From the NCBI GenBank assembly GCA_030765455.1, contig JAVCCM010000070.1, positions 1 through 52,674 on the forward strand: a stretch of 52,674 nucleotides of DNA, in the 5' to 3' direction. A program made the translations under genes and the position numbers. Below, piece by piece: positions 35,210 through 44,230 of this stretch (positions within the stretch are counted from its first letter, which is position 1; every line of letters begins with the position of its first letter). Below the pieces are notes generated by a model that did not search any database, had not been told where the DNA came from, and saw only the letters and a list, made by a program, of their open reading frames with translations. This DNA comes from Candidatus Electryonea clarkiae (GTDB lineage Bacteria > Electryoneota > Electryoneia > Electryoneales > Electryoneaceae).

Positions 35210-36439
35210 TTAAAAGCTATAAGTGCATTTTATATAAACCTGATTGTTCTCTTCAAATCGTCCAAAAAGGGATTCTTCTTCAGCAGCGAATACAATTACG
35301 CCCGTTTCAACATCAAACGCATCTTCGGGAGAGAGGATAAGTTTGGGTTGGAGCAAAAGTCCACTTTCTTTTATATCGTAGTATCCGAACAATTCGATGC
35401 TGTGAGCTTCACCATACCCAAAATCTCTATTCACCCGGAATGAGGCTGCCTGCTGAAGAGGCATGCCGACTCCTAATTTGCTGGTGATTTCTTTGTCAGC
35501 CTCCGTTTCATTCATTTCCTGGAAGTACTGAACATTTAATGTGATGTTATAGCCGAAGGTATAATCCGTGCCAAGAACATACTGCAAATACGGATTTTTG
35601 ACTAAGGGATCGTTCTCATCGGTATTAAAATAAGCTGCTTCTCCCCAAATCCCGAATGAAGCAATACTTCCTGCAAAATCAGCTCCGATCATTTTGGTGC
35701 GAAAAAACTTCAATCTGTCCATTTCTATTTGTTGAGATGTAGGATTAAAAGTCATAACAGGTGTTACCATATTATCCCAACCATCAAAATAGCTGACTGA
35801 CAAATCAAAAAGTGACACAGTGCGGGATAGCTTAAAAGCCCACTCGGTATCCTGTATTCTGTTCTGCGGGTATTCAGGTTCCGGTAACTCTTCAAGACCC
35901 GGAATAGTAAAAAATGCCCAACGTGAATCCATAGGCGGAAGTTTCATATTGTCAAACTCTGGTTTCCAAATTCCTTCTAATATAAAATCATAGAGTTTTA
36001 ACTCGGTTTTAGTTGAGAGTAGTCCAATTTTCCGAATACTTTTGTTTTCAGTCATATTTGAAAGATTTTGGGGATTTAAAATGTCTGTTGGATTGATCTC
36101 ATCTGCTTTACCCCAAGCAATAACTTGTCTGCCAACACGAACATCCAGATAGCTGCTATAGTAATCTATATAAGCTTCTTGAAAATCCCAGGTTCCTTTC
36201 TTATTCAATCCATCATAGATGTAGTAACTTTTTGCTTTGAATGCGCTATTTTCACCATGTGCTGAAAGAAATTCCAACTTAAACCTGGTTTCAGAAAGAT
36301 CCACCTCATTGGGTGATTGGCTGAATACTTTTACGAACTCCCTCAGGCTACCGCGTAGTTCGTAGCTTTGGGAGCTTACATCGGAAAAAGACATGAATGT
36401 CATGATCGATATTATGGCACCCAAAAATAATCGTCTCAT
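35210..36439 (-). CDS. DUF1302-like outer-membrane porin-type protein
   Basis: 409 residues with a signal peptide (cleavage near SSQS, residue 24). Alternating beta strands run to a C-terminal Phe (KCTYSF), the sorting signal for outer-membrane barrels. The stretch VRVGRQVIAWGKADEINPTD then ILNPQN is the hallmark of DUF1302-type proteins, which are often encoded with MMPL/RND exporters and LolA-like proteins. Here the LolA-like gene is 20 bp upstream and the MMPL gene follows that, all on the minus strand, so it is probably the outer-membrane component of an export unit. Its last 85 codons are duplicated at 32953-33200. Confidence 0.85.
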   Translation of the reverse strand: MRRLFLGAIISIMTFMSFSDVSSQSYELRGSLREFVKVFSQSPNEVDLSETRFKLEFLSAHGENSAFKAKSYYIYDGLNKKGTWDFQEAYIDYYSSYLDVRVGRQVIAWGKADEINPTDILNPQNLSNMTENKSIRKIGLLSTKTELKLYDFILEGIWKPEFDNMKLPPMDSRWAFFTIPGLEELPEPEYPQNRIQDTEWAFKLSRTVSLFDLSVSYFDGWDNMVTPVMTFNPTSQQIEMDRLKFFRTKMIGADFAGSIASFGIWGEAAYFNTDENDPLVKNPYLQYVLGTDYTFGYNITLNVQYFQEMNETEADKEITSKLGVGMPLQQAASFRVNRDFGYGEAHSIELFGYYDIKESGLLLQPKLILSPEDAFDVETGVIVFAAEEESLFGRFEENNQVYIKCTYSF

Positions 36440-36459
36440 TAAGTAACTCCTTATTACAA

Positions 36460-37236
36460 TTAGTGAATTCTGGTCATGTAATTGCTTTTAAATACTTTTT
36501 CATCCAGACCAGTATCAACCTCCAATTTATCGAAAATCATTTCTGTTTTGTGTTTTGATTTAAGGTTTTCCATGACCATCATTACCGGTATCCAGTACTT
36601 TTTTAATTTTTTGAATTCAACTGTTTTTATTTTCTTAAGATTTCCCCTCTCATCGTAAAATTCTTCCCTGACATCGTAATAACAATCCTTACGTATCCAG
36701 GAAACAATTTTGGAATAATCGGTAGCAATCCCCTTATTAGGTATGCTTTCGACCACCCAGCAAGATTGTCTGTTAATCTCTTCTTCCTTTAGTAATTGAT
36801 ACGTGTAATCCATTAGCTTGCGGTCACCCATATCTTCGAAAGAGAAATCGGTACCCATGAAGCTACCTTTTTTGGCGTGGGAAGCAATCCGCCGCACTTT
36901 GCCGAAAGCCGGCAAATAGACCCACATATCGTCATCCCGATCATCGTAGGATAGCCGCAAAAAACTGCTACCCTTCACATCAGCCGGTTCCAGAAACCAC
37001 ATGATTTGTTTGTCATCGCTCATGCGGAAGGTTTTTAAGAGCCTTGTTCTAATCTTGCCTTTTTTATCGATCAGATTCATGGTCATATTGCCGGTATTAT
37101 CAATGGGAAAGATTCGGTTATCCCACCCCTCCATAATCTCAGAAGCCGTTGTCACTTTTTCTTGAGCTGAGACTAAGTTGACGGTCAGAACAAACACGAA
37201 TACTGTTATACCCAATAGTTTAATTATCTTTTTCAT
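36460..37236 (-). CDS. outer membrane lipoprotein-sorting protein, LolA-like
   Basis: 258 residues starting at ATG 37236 behind GGGAG; an in-frame extension to 37308 would add a stretch that runs into the MMPL gene and is not expected. Signal peptide MKKIIKLLGITVFVFVLTVN to SAQ. The fold is the LolA-like half-barrel of the family found with MMPL transporters: FLEPADVKGSSFLRLSYDDR, DDMWVYLPAFGKVRRIA, FSFEDMGDRKLMDYTY and FDERG-like YDERGNLKKIKTVEFKKL. It is likely a periplasmic carrier for a lipid or hydrophobic cargo between the MMPL transporter and the outer membrane. 11 bp separate it from the MMPL stop. Confidence 0.88.
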   Translation of the reverse strand: MKKIIKLLGITVFVFVLTVNLVSAQEKVTTASEIMEGWDNRIFPIDNTGNMTMNLIDKKGKIRTRLLKTFRMSDDKQIMWFLEPADVKGSSFLRLSYDDRDDDMWVYLPAFGKVRRIASHAKKGSFMGTDFSFEDMGDRKLMDYTYQLLKEEEINRQSCWVVESIPNKGIATDYSKIVSWIRKDCYYDVREEFYDERGNLKKIKTVEFKKLKKYWIPVMMVMENLKSKHKTEMIFDKLEVDTGLDEKVFKSNYMTRIH

Positions 37237-37247
37237 GTCAAACTCCC

Positions 37248-39509
37248 TTATTTTGTTTTGATAAATGTTAATGCCGTTGCTAATATGGTTAATGCCCCGA
37301 TGGCACAAACCACCATTGTTACGGAAATTAGAAATCCCATAAAACGAAGTGGAATGATACTGGAATACATTAGGACTGAGAATCCCAAGCCAGTGGCAGC
37401 GGCGTTGAAGAAAATAGGTCGTCCAACAGTACGAATCGTACGGACAATCGGGGATAAGGAATCGCTTCTTGCCATCTCAATCTTAAACCTGGAAAGAAAA
37501 TGGAAGGCAAAGTCAACCCCGATCCCGATAATAATGATGGAAACCATTGCTGTCGGAATACTCAAATCAATTCCTGCATATCCCATCAAACCAAAATTGA
37601 TGATGACCGTAACTGCGATTGGTATGATTGCCAGAATCCCTATTTTCCAGGACCGATAGGTTATCCAGGCAAGCAGAAAAACGATAAATATGGCAGCAAT
37701 CAAAGATCTGACTACAGACTCAACTACCATTCCCAATAGTTCTTTGATAAATAATGCAAAGCCGGTAAATTTGACCTCAAAATCGTCATTCTTGAAATTC
37801 GCGTTGTAATAACGCTCCATTTCATCGGCAATTTCTGCAATACGGGTCGTACTTTCAGACTTCATCATAGCCCCGACCAGAGCATTCTCGAAGCTGTTGT
37901 CAACTAAGGCTTCGTAATCCTCCGGACTGCCTGACATATTATAAAGTAACATTGCCTGAGCTACAGCTTCTTTGGTTTCAGGAATCCTTTCAAATTCCGG
38001 ATTATCGTCATGCAAGACCCGGTTTATTCTCTTTATAATAGTTGCCAACGAAATGGTGGAACCTGTCTCTGGAAATTGTTCTAGGAGCTGTTGCAAGCTG
38101 TCAATTACGGCTAAAACTTCCGCATTTTCAATATCGGCATTAACAAGCAAATTCATGTTAATGGAACCGCCGAGATTTTGGTTAACCTTTATGTCAGCTT
38201 GCCGTATGTCGCTGGATTCAGAGAAGAATTTAATTGAGTTCATTTCCAGGTTGACCAGCGGTATGCCAAAAGCAAAAATAATGATGATGATTGTGCTAAC
38301 GGCAATAACGGCATAACGAAGACGCAGGACCATCTCACCAAAGCTGGTCAGTAGCCGAGTTAATCGAGCCGGTTTGGTTGATCTCATCTTCTTTTGGCGA
38401 ACCGGCATCAACACTAAAATTGCCGGAATCACTGTTAGAGTGAATAGCATTGCCATAAACACTCCAAAAGCCAGTACAATTCCAAAACTCAGATACACAG
38501 GCAATGGGGATGTCGTCAGTGATAGGAATCCAGCAATAGTGGTCAATCCCGCCATAATAACCGGTGTGCCCACATTCCGGATTGCTATAGTTAGCGCATC
38601 CTTTTTGTTCGGGGAAAGTATGAGCTCATCATAATAGGCTGACATCACATGAATTCCGTAAGCGATTCCCACCGCTACGAGCACTACCGGCATCACATTG
38701 TTAACAATCATGAATGGTATATCAAAATGCCCCATAACACCGACCATGGAAACAACACCCATTAAAGTTGCCAGCAGGGGTAGAAAAACACCGGACAATG
38801 TTCGAAAGCTTGCATACAGAATAGTTATCGCGACAAGTAGGACAAAAGGAATCAGTTGCCTCATGTCAGCCTTCATACTCTGACCCGATATTGCTGATAC
38901 AACCGGTGTTCCCGCTAAATATATATTCTCAGGTCCTTCTAATCTGTCGGTCAATTGTAGGACTTCTTCGTAAATAGCTTTCATTTTCGCATCTTTATCC
39001 ACTACTGCAATAATGGCAGCATATTTTCCATTATTTGAAACCATTGAACCAACGTAGAGAGAATCATCATAGAATGTTTTTTTAAGTATTCTAACACCTT
39101 CTTCAGTTTCTGGTACTTCTTCCAGGAACGGTGTAACTTCCATACCCCACTCTACACTTTTAATCTGGTTGACGGTAGCAAGACTTGAAACCCGTAAGAT
39201 GCCGGGTATGACATCTAACGAATCAGTTATCTCAAGGATTTTTGCCAATGTCCCACGATTAAAAATAGTCTCTTCCTCGTTATTGACAGCAACGAGAAAA
39301 ACATCAGAACCGCCAAAAATATCTTCCACTTCATTGAGCGCCAGCCTAGCAGGCAAATCTTTCGGCAGCATTTCCTTGATATCTTCTTCCATACGTATTT
39401 TGGGAATCCCCAATCCAAACAAAAAAGTAATGATAAGGGAACAGATTATTACTGTTTTGGGATAGTTGAGTACGTATTTTGTTATCTTTTCGTTCAAGTA
39501 TTCCTCCAT
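37248..39509 (-). CDS. MMPL/RND family transporter
   Basis: 753 residues in two similar halves: each has one helix (about residues 15-35 and 395-415), a large periplasmic loop, then a block of five helices. The first block begins LIPFVLLVAITILYASFRTL and has GVAIGYGIH-type sequence (VAVGIAYGIHVMSAYYDE); the second has IIIIGIGVDFAFHFLSRFK with the conserved Asp of the proton relay. These proteins export lipids, hopanoids or drugs using the proton gradient. TetR lies upstream and the LolA-like and DUF1302-like genes downstream on the same strand, together a complete inner-to-outer membrane export unit with unknown cargo. Confidence 0.92.
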   Translation of the reverse strand: MEEYLNEKITKYVLNYPKTVIICSLIITFLFGLGIPKIRMEEDIKEMLPKDLPARLALNEVEDIFGGSDVFLVAVNNEEETIFNRGTLAKILEITDSLDVIPGILRVSSLATVNQIKSVEWGMEVTPFLEEVPETEEGVRILKKTFYDDSLYVGSMVSNNGKYAAIIAVVDKDAKMKAIYEEVLQLTDRLEGPENIYLAGTPVVSAISGQSMKADMRQLIPFVLLVAITILYASFRTLSGVFLPLLATLMGVVSMVGVMGHFDIPFMIVNNVMPVVLVAVGIAYGIHVMSAYYDELILSPNKKDALTIAIRNVGTPVIMAGLTTIAGFLSLTTSPLPVYLSFGIVLAFGVFMAMLFTLTVIPAILVLMPVRQKKMRSTKPARLTRLLTSFGEMVLRLRYAVIAVSTIIIIIFAFGIPLVNLEMNSIKFFSESSDIRQADIKVNQNLGGSINMNLLVNADIENAEVLAVIDSLQQLLEQFPETGSTISLATIIKRINRVLHDDNPEFERIPETKEAVAQAMLLYNMSGSPEDYEALVDNSFENALVGAMMKSESTTRIAEIADEMERYYNANFKNDDFEVKFTGFALFIKELLGMVVESVVRSLIAAIFIVFLLAWITYRSWKIGILAIIPIAVTVIINFGLMGYAGIDLSIPTAMVSIIIIGIGVDFAFHFLSRFKIEMARSDSLSPIVRTIRTVGRPIFFNAAATGLGFSVLMYSSIIPLRFMGFLISVTMVVCAIGALTILATALTFIKTK

Positions 39510-39683
39510 TTCTCTATTAAGTTGGAGAGTGTTTTGTTTTTTGCCTTGCTTTCAATATTCTAGGTAGCGAGTCCTTCGGTAACAAGGTAAAATCAGAATA
39601 GTGCTTATCTAGCGAAATAGTCTGGTTATGCGACAATAATCTTGTTAATTTCTTTTTTAAGACATCTTACTATCCTTGTAATT

Positions 39684-40310
39684 TTACTCTGGTCGATTAA
39701 CTATGCCATTGAGTACTAAATCTACCAGACTATCTTGCCGCTCTTTTAGAAAAACATCCTCATCTTCCAAATCAAGTCCAAGCATGATTTCCATGATGGG
39801 CTTTCCTATGAAATAGATCATAGATACGCCAATAATGCTAATCATTGTTTGCTTAGCATCGATTTTCCGAAGTGCTTTGCTTGAAGTTGCTTGTTCAATG
39901 AGATCTAAGAGCTTTTCCGGGCGAATAAAATCATTTTCAGCTTTGAGAAATCTGATTATATATTTTACATCCTCTGGCTCATTAGCCAGCGCGTTAATGA
40001 TAATTCTTGTGTAATTAGGATTTTCTGAGTAAATTTTGGAAAACACTCGAATAATCACTTCAATTCTCTCAGTATAAATCATCTCCTCAGATTGAATCCT
40101 TTCAAGTTCACTGAACGAATACAAAAAGATTTTATAGAATATCTTTTTCAGGACTTCCCTATAGAGGTTTTCCTTGCTGGAATGATAATAGTAAACCATC
40201 GATTTATTAACGCCAGCTTCTTTAGCAATCTCTTCCATTCGAGCGCCGTGTTTACCTTTTTGGGAAAAAATTTCTATTGCGGCTAAGATTGTTTTCTCTT
40301 TACTACTCAT
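39684..40310 (-). CDS. TetR family transcriptional regulator
   Basis: 208 residues. N-terminal helix-turn-helix ARMEEIAKEAGVNKSMVYYY followed by HSSKENLYREVLKKIF is standard for TetR. The C-terminal helical domain is unassigned. It precedes the MMPL-LolA-DUF1302 genes on the same strand with a 174-bp gap, so it probably represses that unit and responds to its cargo. Confidence 0.92.
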   Translation of the reverse strand: MSSKEKTILAAIEIFSQKGKHGARMEEIAKEAGVNKSMVYYYHSSKENLYREVLKKIFYKIFLYSFSELERIQSEEMIYTERIEVIIRVFSKIYSENPNYTRIIINALANEPEDVKYIIRFLKAENDFIRPEKLLDLIEQATSSKALRKIDAKQTMISIIGVSMIYFIGKPIMEIMLGLDLEDEDVFLKERQDSLVDLVLNGIVNRPE

Positions 40311-40780
40311 TTTACTCCATTCAATTATCTAATTTTGTTCTTGAACTCTGATCCACCAGTAAGATCAGAGAAAATCAAGAATCAGTCTGGCTAAGAAACA
40401 GAATAAACCTTCTCAATATCATTTATGGCAAACTTAGACTCAGCTTATCAAAATGAAAATAGCGAGGAAGCGATAATATACTATTACGTTTGACCAAATC
40501 GTCTAACTATAACGTCAAGATATGTTTTACTTTAGTAAATGTCAATAGTTTTCTGAAATAAATATCATCTTACAGAATCTATAGGCATCCATGGCTGTGG
40601 TTGGTCTTATTTGAATCCAATCTAAACTTTAAATAAATCATATAGAGAGATATTCATAAATCAGTATTATTTGTTCCGCCTAACATTGATCAATACTCTA
40701 TGTATTATCTTGGATTGATGCTGGTTGTAGCGGTTAGGAAGACCTAATAGAGTCGGTTATATATGCGATTATTCGGGGAG
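40311..40780. other. 470-bp AT-rich intergenic region
   Basis: No gene is seen. It must contain the tetR promoter. Near its right end, 40766-40777 repeats a 12-base string from the tRNA-Asn terminator (32919-32930), and 40777-40788 repeats 12 bases from the tRNA 3' end (32902-32913), in swapped order. Confidence 0.5.
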
Positions 40781-40782
40781 CA

Positions 40783-40811
40783 AAAAGCACAGTCAATATG
40801 GCTGTGCTTTT
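40783..40811 (+). terminator. isolated terminator hairpin
   Basis: AAAAGCACAG pairs perfectly with CTGTGCTTTT (40783-40792 with 40802-40811) around an 8-base loop, with A and T runs on the two sides, so it could work in either direction. No intact gene ends right next to it. Confidence 0.7.
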
Positions 40812-40819
40812 GTCGTTTA

Positions 40820-40830
40820 GGGGGGGGGGG
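40820..40830. repeat. run of 11 G
   Basis: An uninterrupted G tract lies three bases before the ATG of the GIY-YIG remnant. Such tracts slip during replication and can also be assembly-error sites. Confidence 0.85.
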
Positions 40831-40833
40831 AGC

Positions 40834-41075
40834 ATGTTTACCAAGTATTCTATTACAACAAATCAAACGATAATTTATATGTTGGTCAGACAATCAATCT
40901 CGAACGTAGGATCTATGAACACCAGAATGGTTTATTGAAATTTACCAAACGCTCAAATGATTGAAAACTGATCCATACCAAACGCTTCGAATCCCGGCCA
41001 GAAGCACTGAATAGTGAGAAACAGTTGAAATAAAGTTGGGCTCGAAAGTACCTACGTCCATTGCTGGTCGGTTGA
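40834..41075 (+). pseudogene. decayed GIY-YIG (URI-type) endonuclease
   Basis: One frame reads VYQVFYYNKSNDNLYVGQT, then INLERRIYEHQNGLLKFTKR, stop, KLIHTKRFESRPEALNSEKQ, LK, stop, SWARKYLRPLLVG. This follows the URI-type GIY-YIG family (YVGQT...LERR...EH, FxSRxEAxxxEKQLKxW). Two in-frame stops interrupt it, and the only ATG (40834) is one base out of frame. The protein would be about 80 residues. It is therefore a dead nuclease gene; the active-site Arg (ERR) and Glu (EKQLK) were still present when it died. Confidence 0.85.
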
Positions 41076-41191
41076 TGGCTGTTACCACGACTCCAATGAA
41101 ATTTTGCCTTCGATGAGAACAATGATGATGTATTGTGTGAATATAAAACCAGATATACCTTCGAAGAAAAAGTAACAATTGGTGGTTCAAT

Positions 41192-41689
41192 ATGGCTGGT
41201 GAGATGATAAAATTGATATTGTTTGGAGTGTTCGTAGGTGTTGCTGCCACGATGACGATGGACGTGTTTGCGATCGTTTCTCAAAAGGTCGGACTAACAG
41301 TGGGCGCCAAGGGGCAATGGGTTGGACGATGGTATCTCGGTATCGCCCAGAGCCAATTCGTTCACGCGAACATCGCAGACTCTCCGGAACAAGCTGGGGA
41401 AAAAAGGGCTGCTCTGGTTGGTCACTATATAATCGGAATCGCACTTGCAGTATTCTATGTCGTAGGTGCCGACTTGCTGGGTGTCTCACCGGGTTTGTTT
41501 CTCGTCGCGTTCGGTTACGGAATGGCTACTTGCATCTTTCCCTGGTTCCTTGTGTTTCCGGGATTGGGATTCGGATTATTCGGTTTAAAGGGACCACCTG
41601 AATTGAGACTGTTCACATCGAGTCTGATGAACCACTTCTTCTACGGATTCGGGCTGTGGTGGATAGTGAAAGCGCTTCGGCTTGGTTAG
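41192..41689 (+). CDS. DUF2938 family membrane protein
   Basis: 165 residues with four hydrophobic segments (about 5-28, 75-95, 98-125 and 145-162). VGVAATMTMDVFAIV, GRWYLGIAQ, HANIADSP, ALVGHYIIGIALAVFYV and ATCIFPWFLVFPGLGFGLFG match the DUF2938 pattern. Inner-membrane protein of unknown function. No operon partner; the GIY-YIG remnant is 116 bp upstream. Confidence 0.85.
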   Translation: MAGEMIKLILFGVFVGVAATMTMDVFAIVSQKVGLTVGAKGQWVGRWYLGIAQSQFVHANIADSPEQAGEKRAALVGHYIIGIALAVFYVVGADLLGVSPGLFLVAFGYGMATCIFPWFLVFPGLGFGLFGLKGPPELRLFTSSLMNHFFYGFGLWWIVKALRLG

Positions 41690-41942
41690 GGCTCAAGAAA
41701 AGTAAACGCAACATCGAATTAAGAATCTCCGTACGATTTAATTGGCATAGATGAGCGGGTAACTGTTATCAGTCAGCCGACTGATCGGGATTCAAGTCAT
41801 TTCTGGTGATGCAGTTGCCAGAGGATAGTAAGCGTGGTAACTTGTGCGGATAGAATGGACACTGCGATGGTGTAGAGCCACTGGATCACTCTGCTATTGT
41901 CCTGACTGTTGCACATAATCAGCTGATACTAAGGAGAGTTTT

Positions 41943-42740
41943 GTGAGCCAAAGTAATGACCGGACGCTACGCTTCTGCCATGAAGTGCTGGGATTGGAAC
42001 GATTGCACTACGGTATTTGGATGCCGGAAGATGAACTTACCTTAGAGAATCTGAAAGAAGCACAGGTTCGCTATGAAGATTACCTTGTCGAAAAGATCCC
42101 GAAAGGTGTCCAGCGAATTCTCGATGTGGGGAGTGGTACGGGGATAATGACCCGGAAGTTACTTGATAAAGGATATGATGTCGAAGGATTGTCCCCCGAT
42201 CAGCACCAGAAGGAAGTGTTCACCGAAAACCTGGATGTCCCCTTTCATCACTATTCGTTTGAAAGGTTCACAGCCGCCAACACTTATGATTGCCTGTTGA
42301 TGAGCGAATCCGCTCAATATGTGAACATGGAAAAGCTGTTCGAAAACGCCAGGCAGTGCCTGAAACCGAATGGCTACCTTATGATATGCGACTATTTTGT
42401 ACTGGAGAATGCAACGGGAATGCTCAGCAAAAGTGGCCACAAGTATGACCGCTTTATGGACCTGGTTGAACAAACAGAGTTTACAGTCGTGTCGAACGAG
42501 GATATCACCGACAGTGTCACGAAAACGCTTGATATCGCGAAAGACGTCGTCGATCGAGCGTTGCTTTCTGTTGATATCGCGACTGAGAAAGTCCGCAGAA
42601 AAAGTCCACGAATAAGCCGTTTTGTCCTCTGGATGTTCCGTAAGAAGATTGAAGAAGGCAAGCGCCAAATCGAACTGCTGGATTCCGCTGAATTCAAGAA
42701 AAATAAGACCTACCGGTTCCTGTTGTTGCAAGCGCCATAG
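41943..42740 (+). CDS. SAM-dependent methyltransferase
   Basis: 265 residues from GTG 41943 behind AAGGAGAG. Motif I ILDVGSGTGIMTRKLLDKGY (about residues 59-78), then VEGLSPDQHQ, YDCLLMSESAQYVNM and CLKPNGYLMICDYFV. The N-terminal part (LHYGIWMPEDELTLENLKEAQ) resembles methyltransferases that act on lipids or secondary metabolites. The C-terminus is helical and basic. Substrate unknown; 70 bp convergent with the AI-2E permease gene. Confidence 0.85.
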   Translation: MSQSNDRTLRFCHEVLGLERLHYGIWMPEDELTLENLKEAQVRYEDYLVEKIPKGVQRILDVGSGTGIMTRKLLDKGYDVEGLSPDQHQKEVFTENLDVPFHHYSFERFTAANTYDCLLMSESAQYVNMEKLFENARQCLKPNGYLMICDYFVLENATGMLSKSGHKYDRFMDLVEQTEFTVVSNEDITDSVTKTLDIAKDVVDRALLSVDIATEKVRRKSPRISRFVLWMFRKKIEEGKRQIELLDSAEFKKNKTYRFLLLQAP

Positions 42741-42814
42741 GTGCATTGACCCGGGTGCTGACCACCCGGATTTCTCAGGCTCGTTCTGCAACTTTCTACT
42801 ATTGCTGAACCAGA

Positions 42815-43978
42815 TCAGGTTGACTCTTTTGCATCGGAACCCGTTTGCAGGAATCCTTTAAACTCCAATCCGTAGATATCAAGGATAGTCAAGAGTAATG
42901 CCGCCAGGACAGGTCCGATTATAAATCCTGCTATCCCAAAAACAGCTATTCCGCCAATGGTTGAAAAAAAAATCATCAGGTCGTGCATTTGCGCATCTTT
43001 ACCAACCAACCGTGGTCTGAGCAGGTTGTCAACATTACTGATAATCACCAATTGAATGAGTATGATTAAAATCCCCTGCCAGATATCACCACTAACCAAA
43101 AATACAATCCCCACGGGAATCAAAACTATAGATGGACCCAGCATTGGAACTATCGAGGCGATAACCATGACAACTGTCCAAAGAAGCGCTGATTTTACAC
43201 CGAAAGCAAGCAGCACTATTCCACCCATGGTACCCTGGATCAACCCAAGCAGTAATGTTCCTTTAATCGTAGCACGTGATACGGATAAAAAACGGTCGAT
43301 GATCCGTTCTTCATGGATATCGTCAAGGGGAGAAAGGTATTTAAAACGTTTAAGTAACGCCGGTCCATCCTGGAAGAGATAGAACATGGTAAAGAGGATG
43401 ATAAAAAGATTCATCAGGGCTTGAAAAGCAGATTTCGAAGTATCGCCAATAACATCGGCAATCACTTTGCCGGTTGTCCTGGCCACATTTGTAAGGGCTT
43501 TTTTCCAGTCAATCTTTGCAGAGTCGATGTATTTTTTGGGTATAACCTTTTCAATCTTCTCCCGTAACCCACCATTGCTGCCTTCTATAAAATTTGTTAC
43601 TAACTTTTCGGAATCATTATAAAAACTTATAGCTTCCTGGGCAACCATGTTCCCGATCAGGGTCAACGGAATTAATATCCCGGCTATTAGTATCAAGCAT
43701 GTGACACCTGAGGCGGCAGCTTTTCTTCCTTTAAAACGAATAGTAAACCAAGAATATAACGGGTAAAAAAGACCGGCAAATATAGCCGCCAATACAACCG
43801 GAAGAGCAAACATCCTGGTCATATACAGAAACAGGCCCAAAGTGATGAACAGGATTAAAACCAGGTACGTTCGGAGAAATCGTCTGTCAGGTGAATTACC
43901 TGTTGATTTATTTTCGGTTGGTAAATCGTTTGCTGAAGGTTTTTGACTCATTTGAAATCCTATTGTTTTTGTTTTCAA
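42815..43978 (-). CDS. AI-2E family transporter (PerM/TqsA type)
   Basis: 387 residues with about eight helices: two at 33-80, one near 90-112, a long soluble stretch, then five in the C-terminal half. Conserved pieces include LFYPLYSWF, FTMFYLFQDGPALLKRF, GLIQGTMGGIVLLAFG, VIASIVPMLGPSIVLIP, NVDNLLRPRLVGKDAQMHDL, and GPVLAALLLTILDIY. The family exports small molecules including autoinducer-2 or works as a Na/H antiporter; the substrate here is open. Single gene. Confidence 0.92.
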   Translation of the reverse strand: MKTKTIGFQMSQKPSANDLPTENKSTGNSPDRRFLRTYLVLILFITLGLFLYMTRMFALPVVLAAIFAGLFYPLYSWFTIRFKGRKAAASGVTCLILIAGILIPLTLIGNMVAQEAISFYNDSEKLVTNFIEGSNGGLREKIEKVIPKKYIDSAKIDWKKALTNVARTTGKVIADVIGDTSKSAFQALMNLFIILFTMFYLFQDGPALLKRFKYLSPLDDIHEERIIDRFLSVSRATIKGTLLLGLIQGTMGGIVLLAFGVKSALLWTVVMVIASIVPMLGPSIVLIPVGIVFLVSGDIWQGILIILIQLVIISNVDNLLRPRLVGKDAQMHDLMIFFSTIGGIAVFGIAGFIIGPVLAALLLTILDIYGLEFKGFLQTGSDAKEST

Positions 43979-44070
43979 GTTCTGTCAACAACGATTGATA
44001 CAAATTCAATATTCAATATTTATCAGAATTCTCTTTTCAAATATAGACATTAATCGGTGGAATAGTAAAT

Positions 44071-44230
44071 GTAGCTCAGAAGCGCCGTATTCCGGGAGAA
44101 GGTGATAATTGAGTCGCAGGAAGGAAAGAGTAAGACAAAGGTATGTAGTCTGAAATAGTATAATCTGTTATCATATTTCAGATTGCTATATAGGTATTCC
44201 CTCCCCGGAATACGGTGATTCCGGGCTACA
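44071..44230. repeat. 160-bp nested inverted repeat, MITE-like
   Basis: Outer arms 44071-44098 and 44201-44230 pair imperfectly (GCCGTATTCCGGG against CCCGGAATACGG; GTAGCTC against GGGCTAC). A second inverted pair sits inside (GTCTGAAATA against TATTTCAGA). A third partial copy of the outer arm lies at 44745-44771 (CTGGAATACGGTGCTTCCTG). No coding capacity. Confidence 0.7.

Noticed and set aside
37258..39465. Several plus-strand frames across the MMPL gene
   Set aside because: They are antisense shadows of a well-supported transporter gene and lack start signals.
32833..40811. Integrated phage or integrative element with its own integrase
   Set aside because: No recombinase, phage structural or conjugation gene is visible; only a short, rearranged match to the tRNA end supports an island.
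41192..41489. Antisense frames over the DUF2938 gene
   Set aside because: Arg/Ser/His-rich composition typical of shadow frames; the plus-strand membrane protein explains the region.
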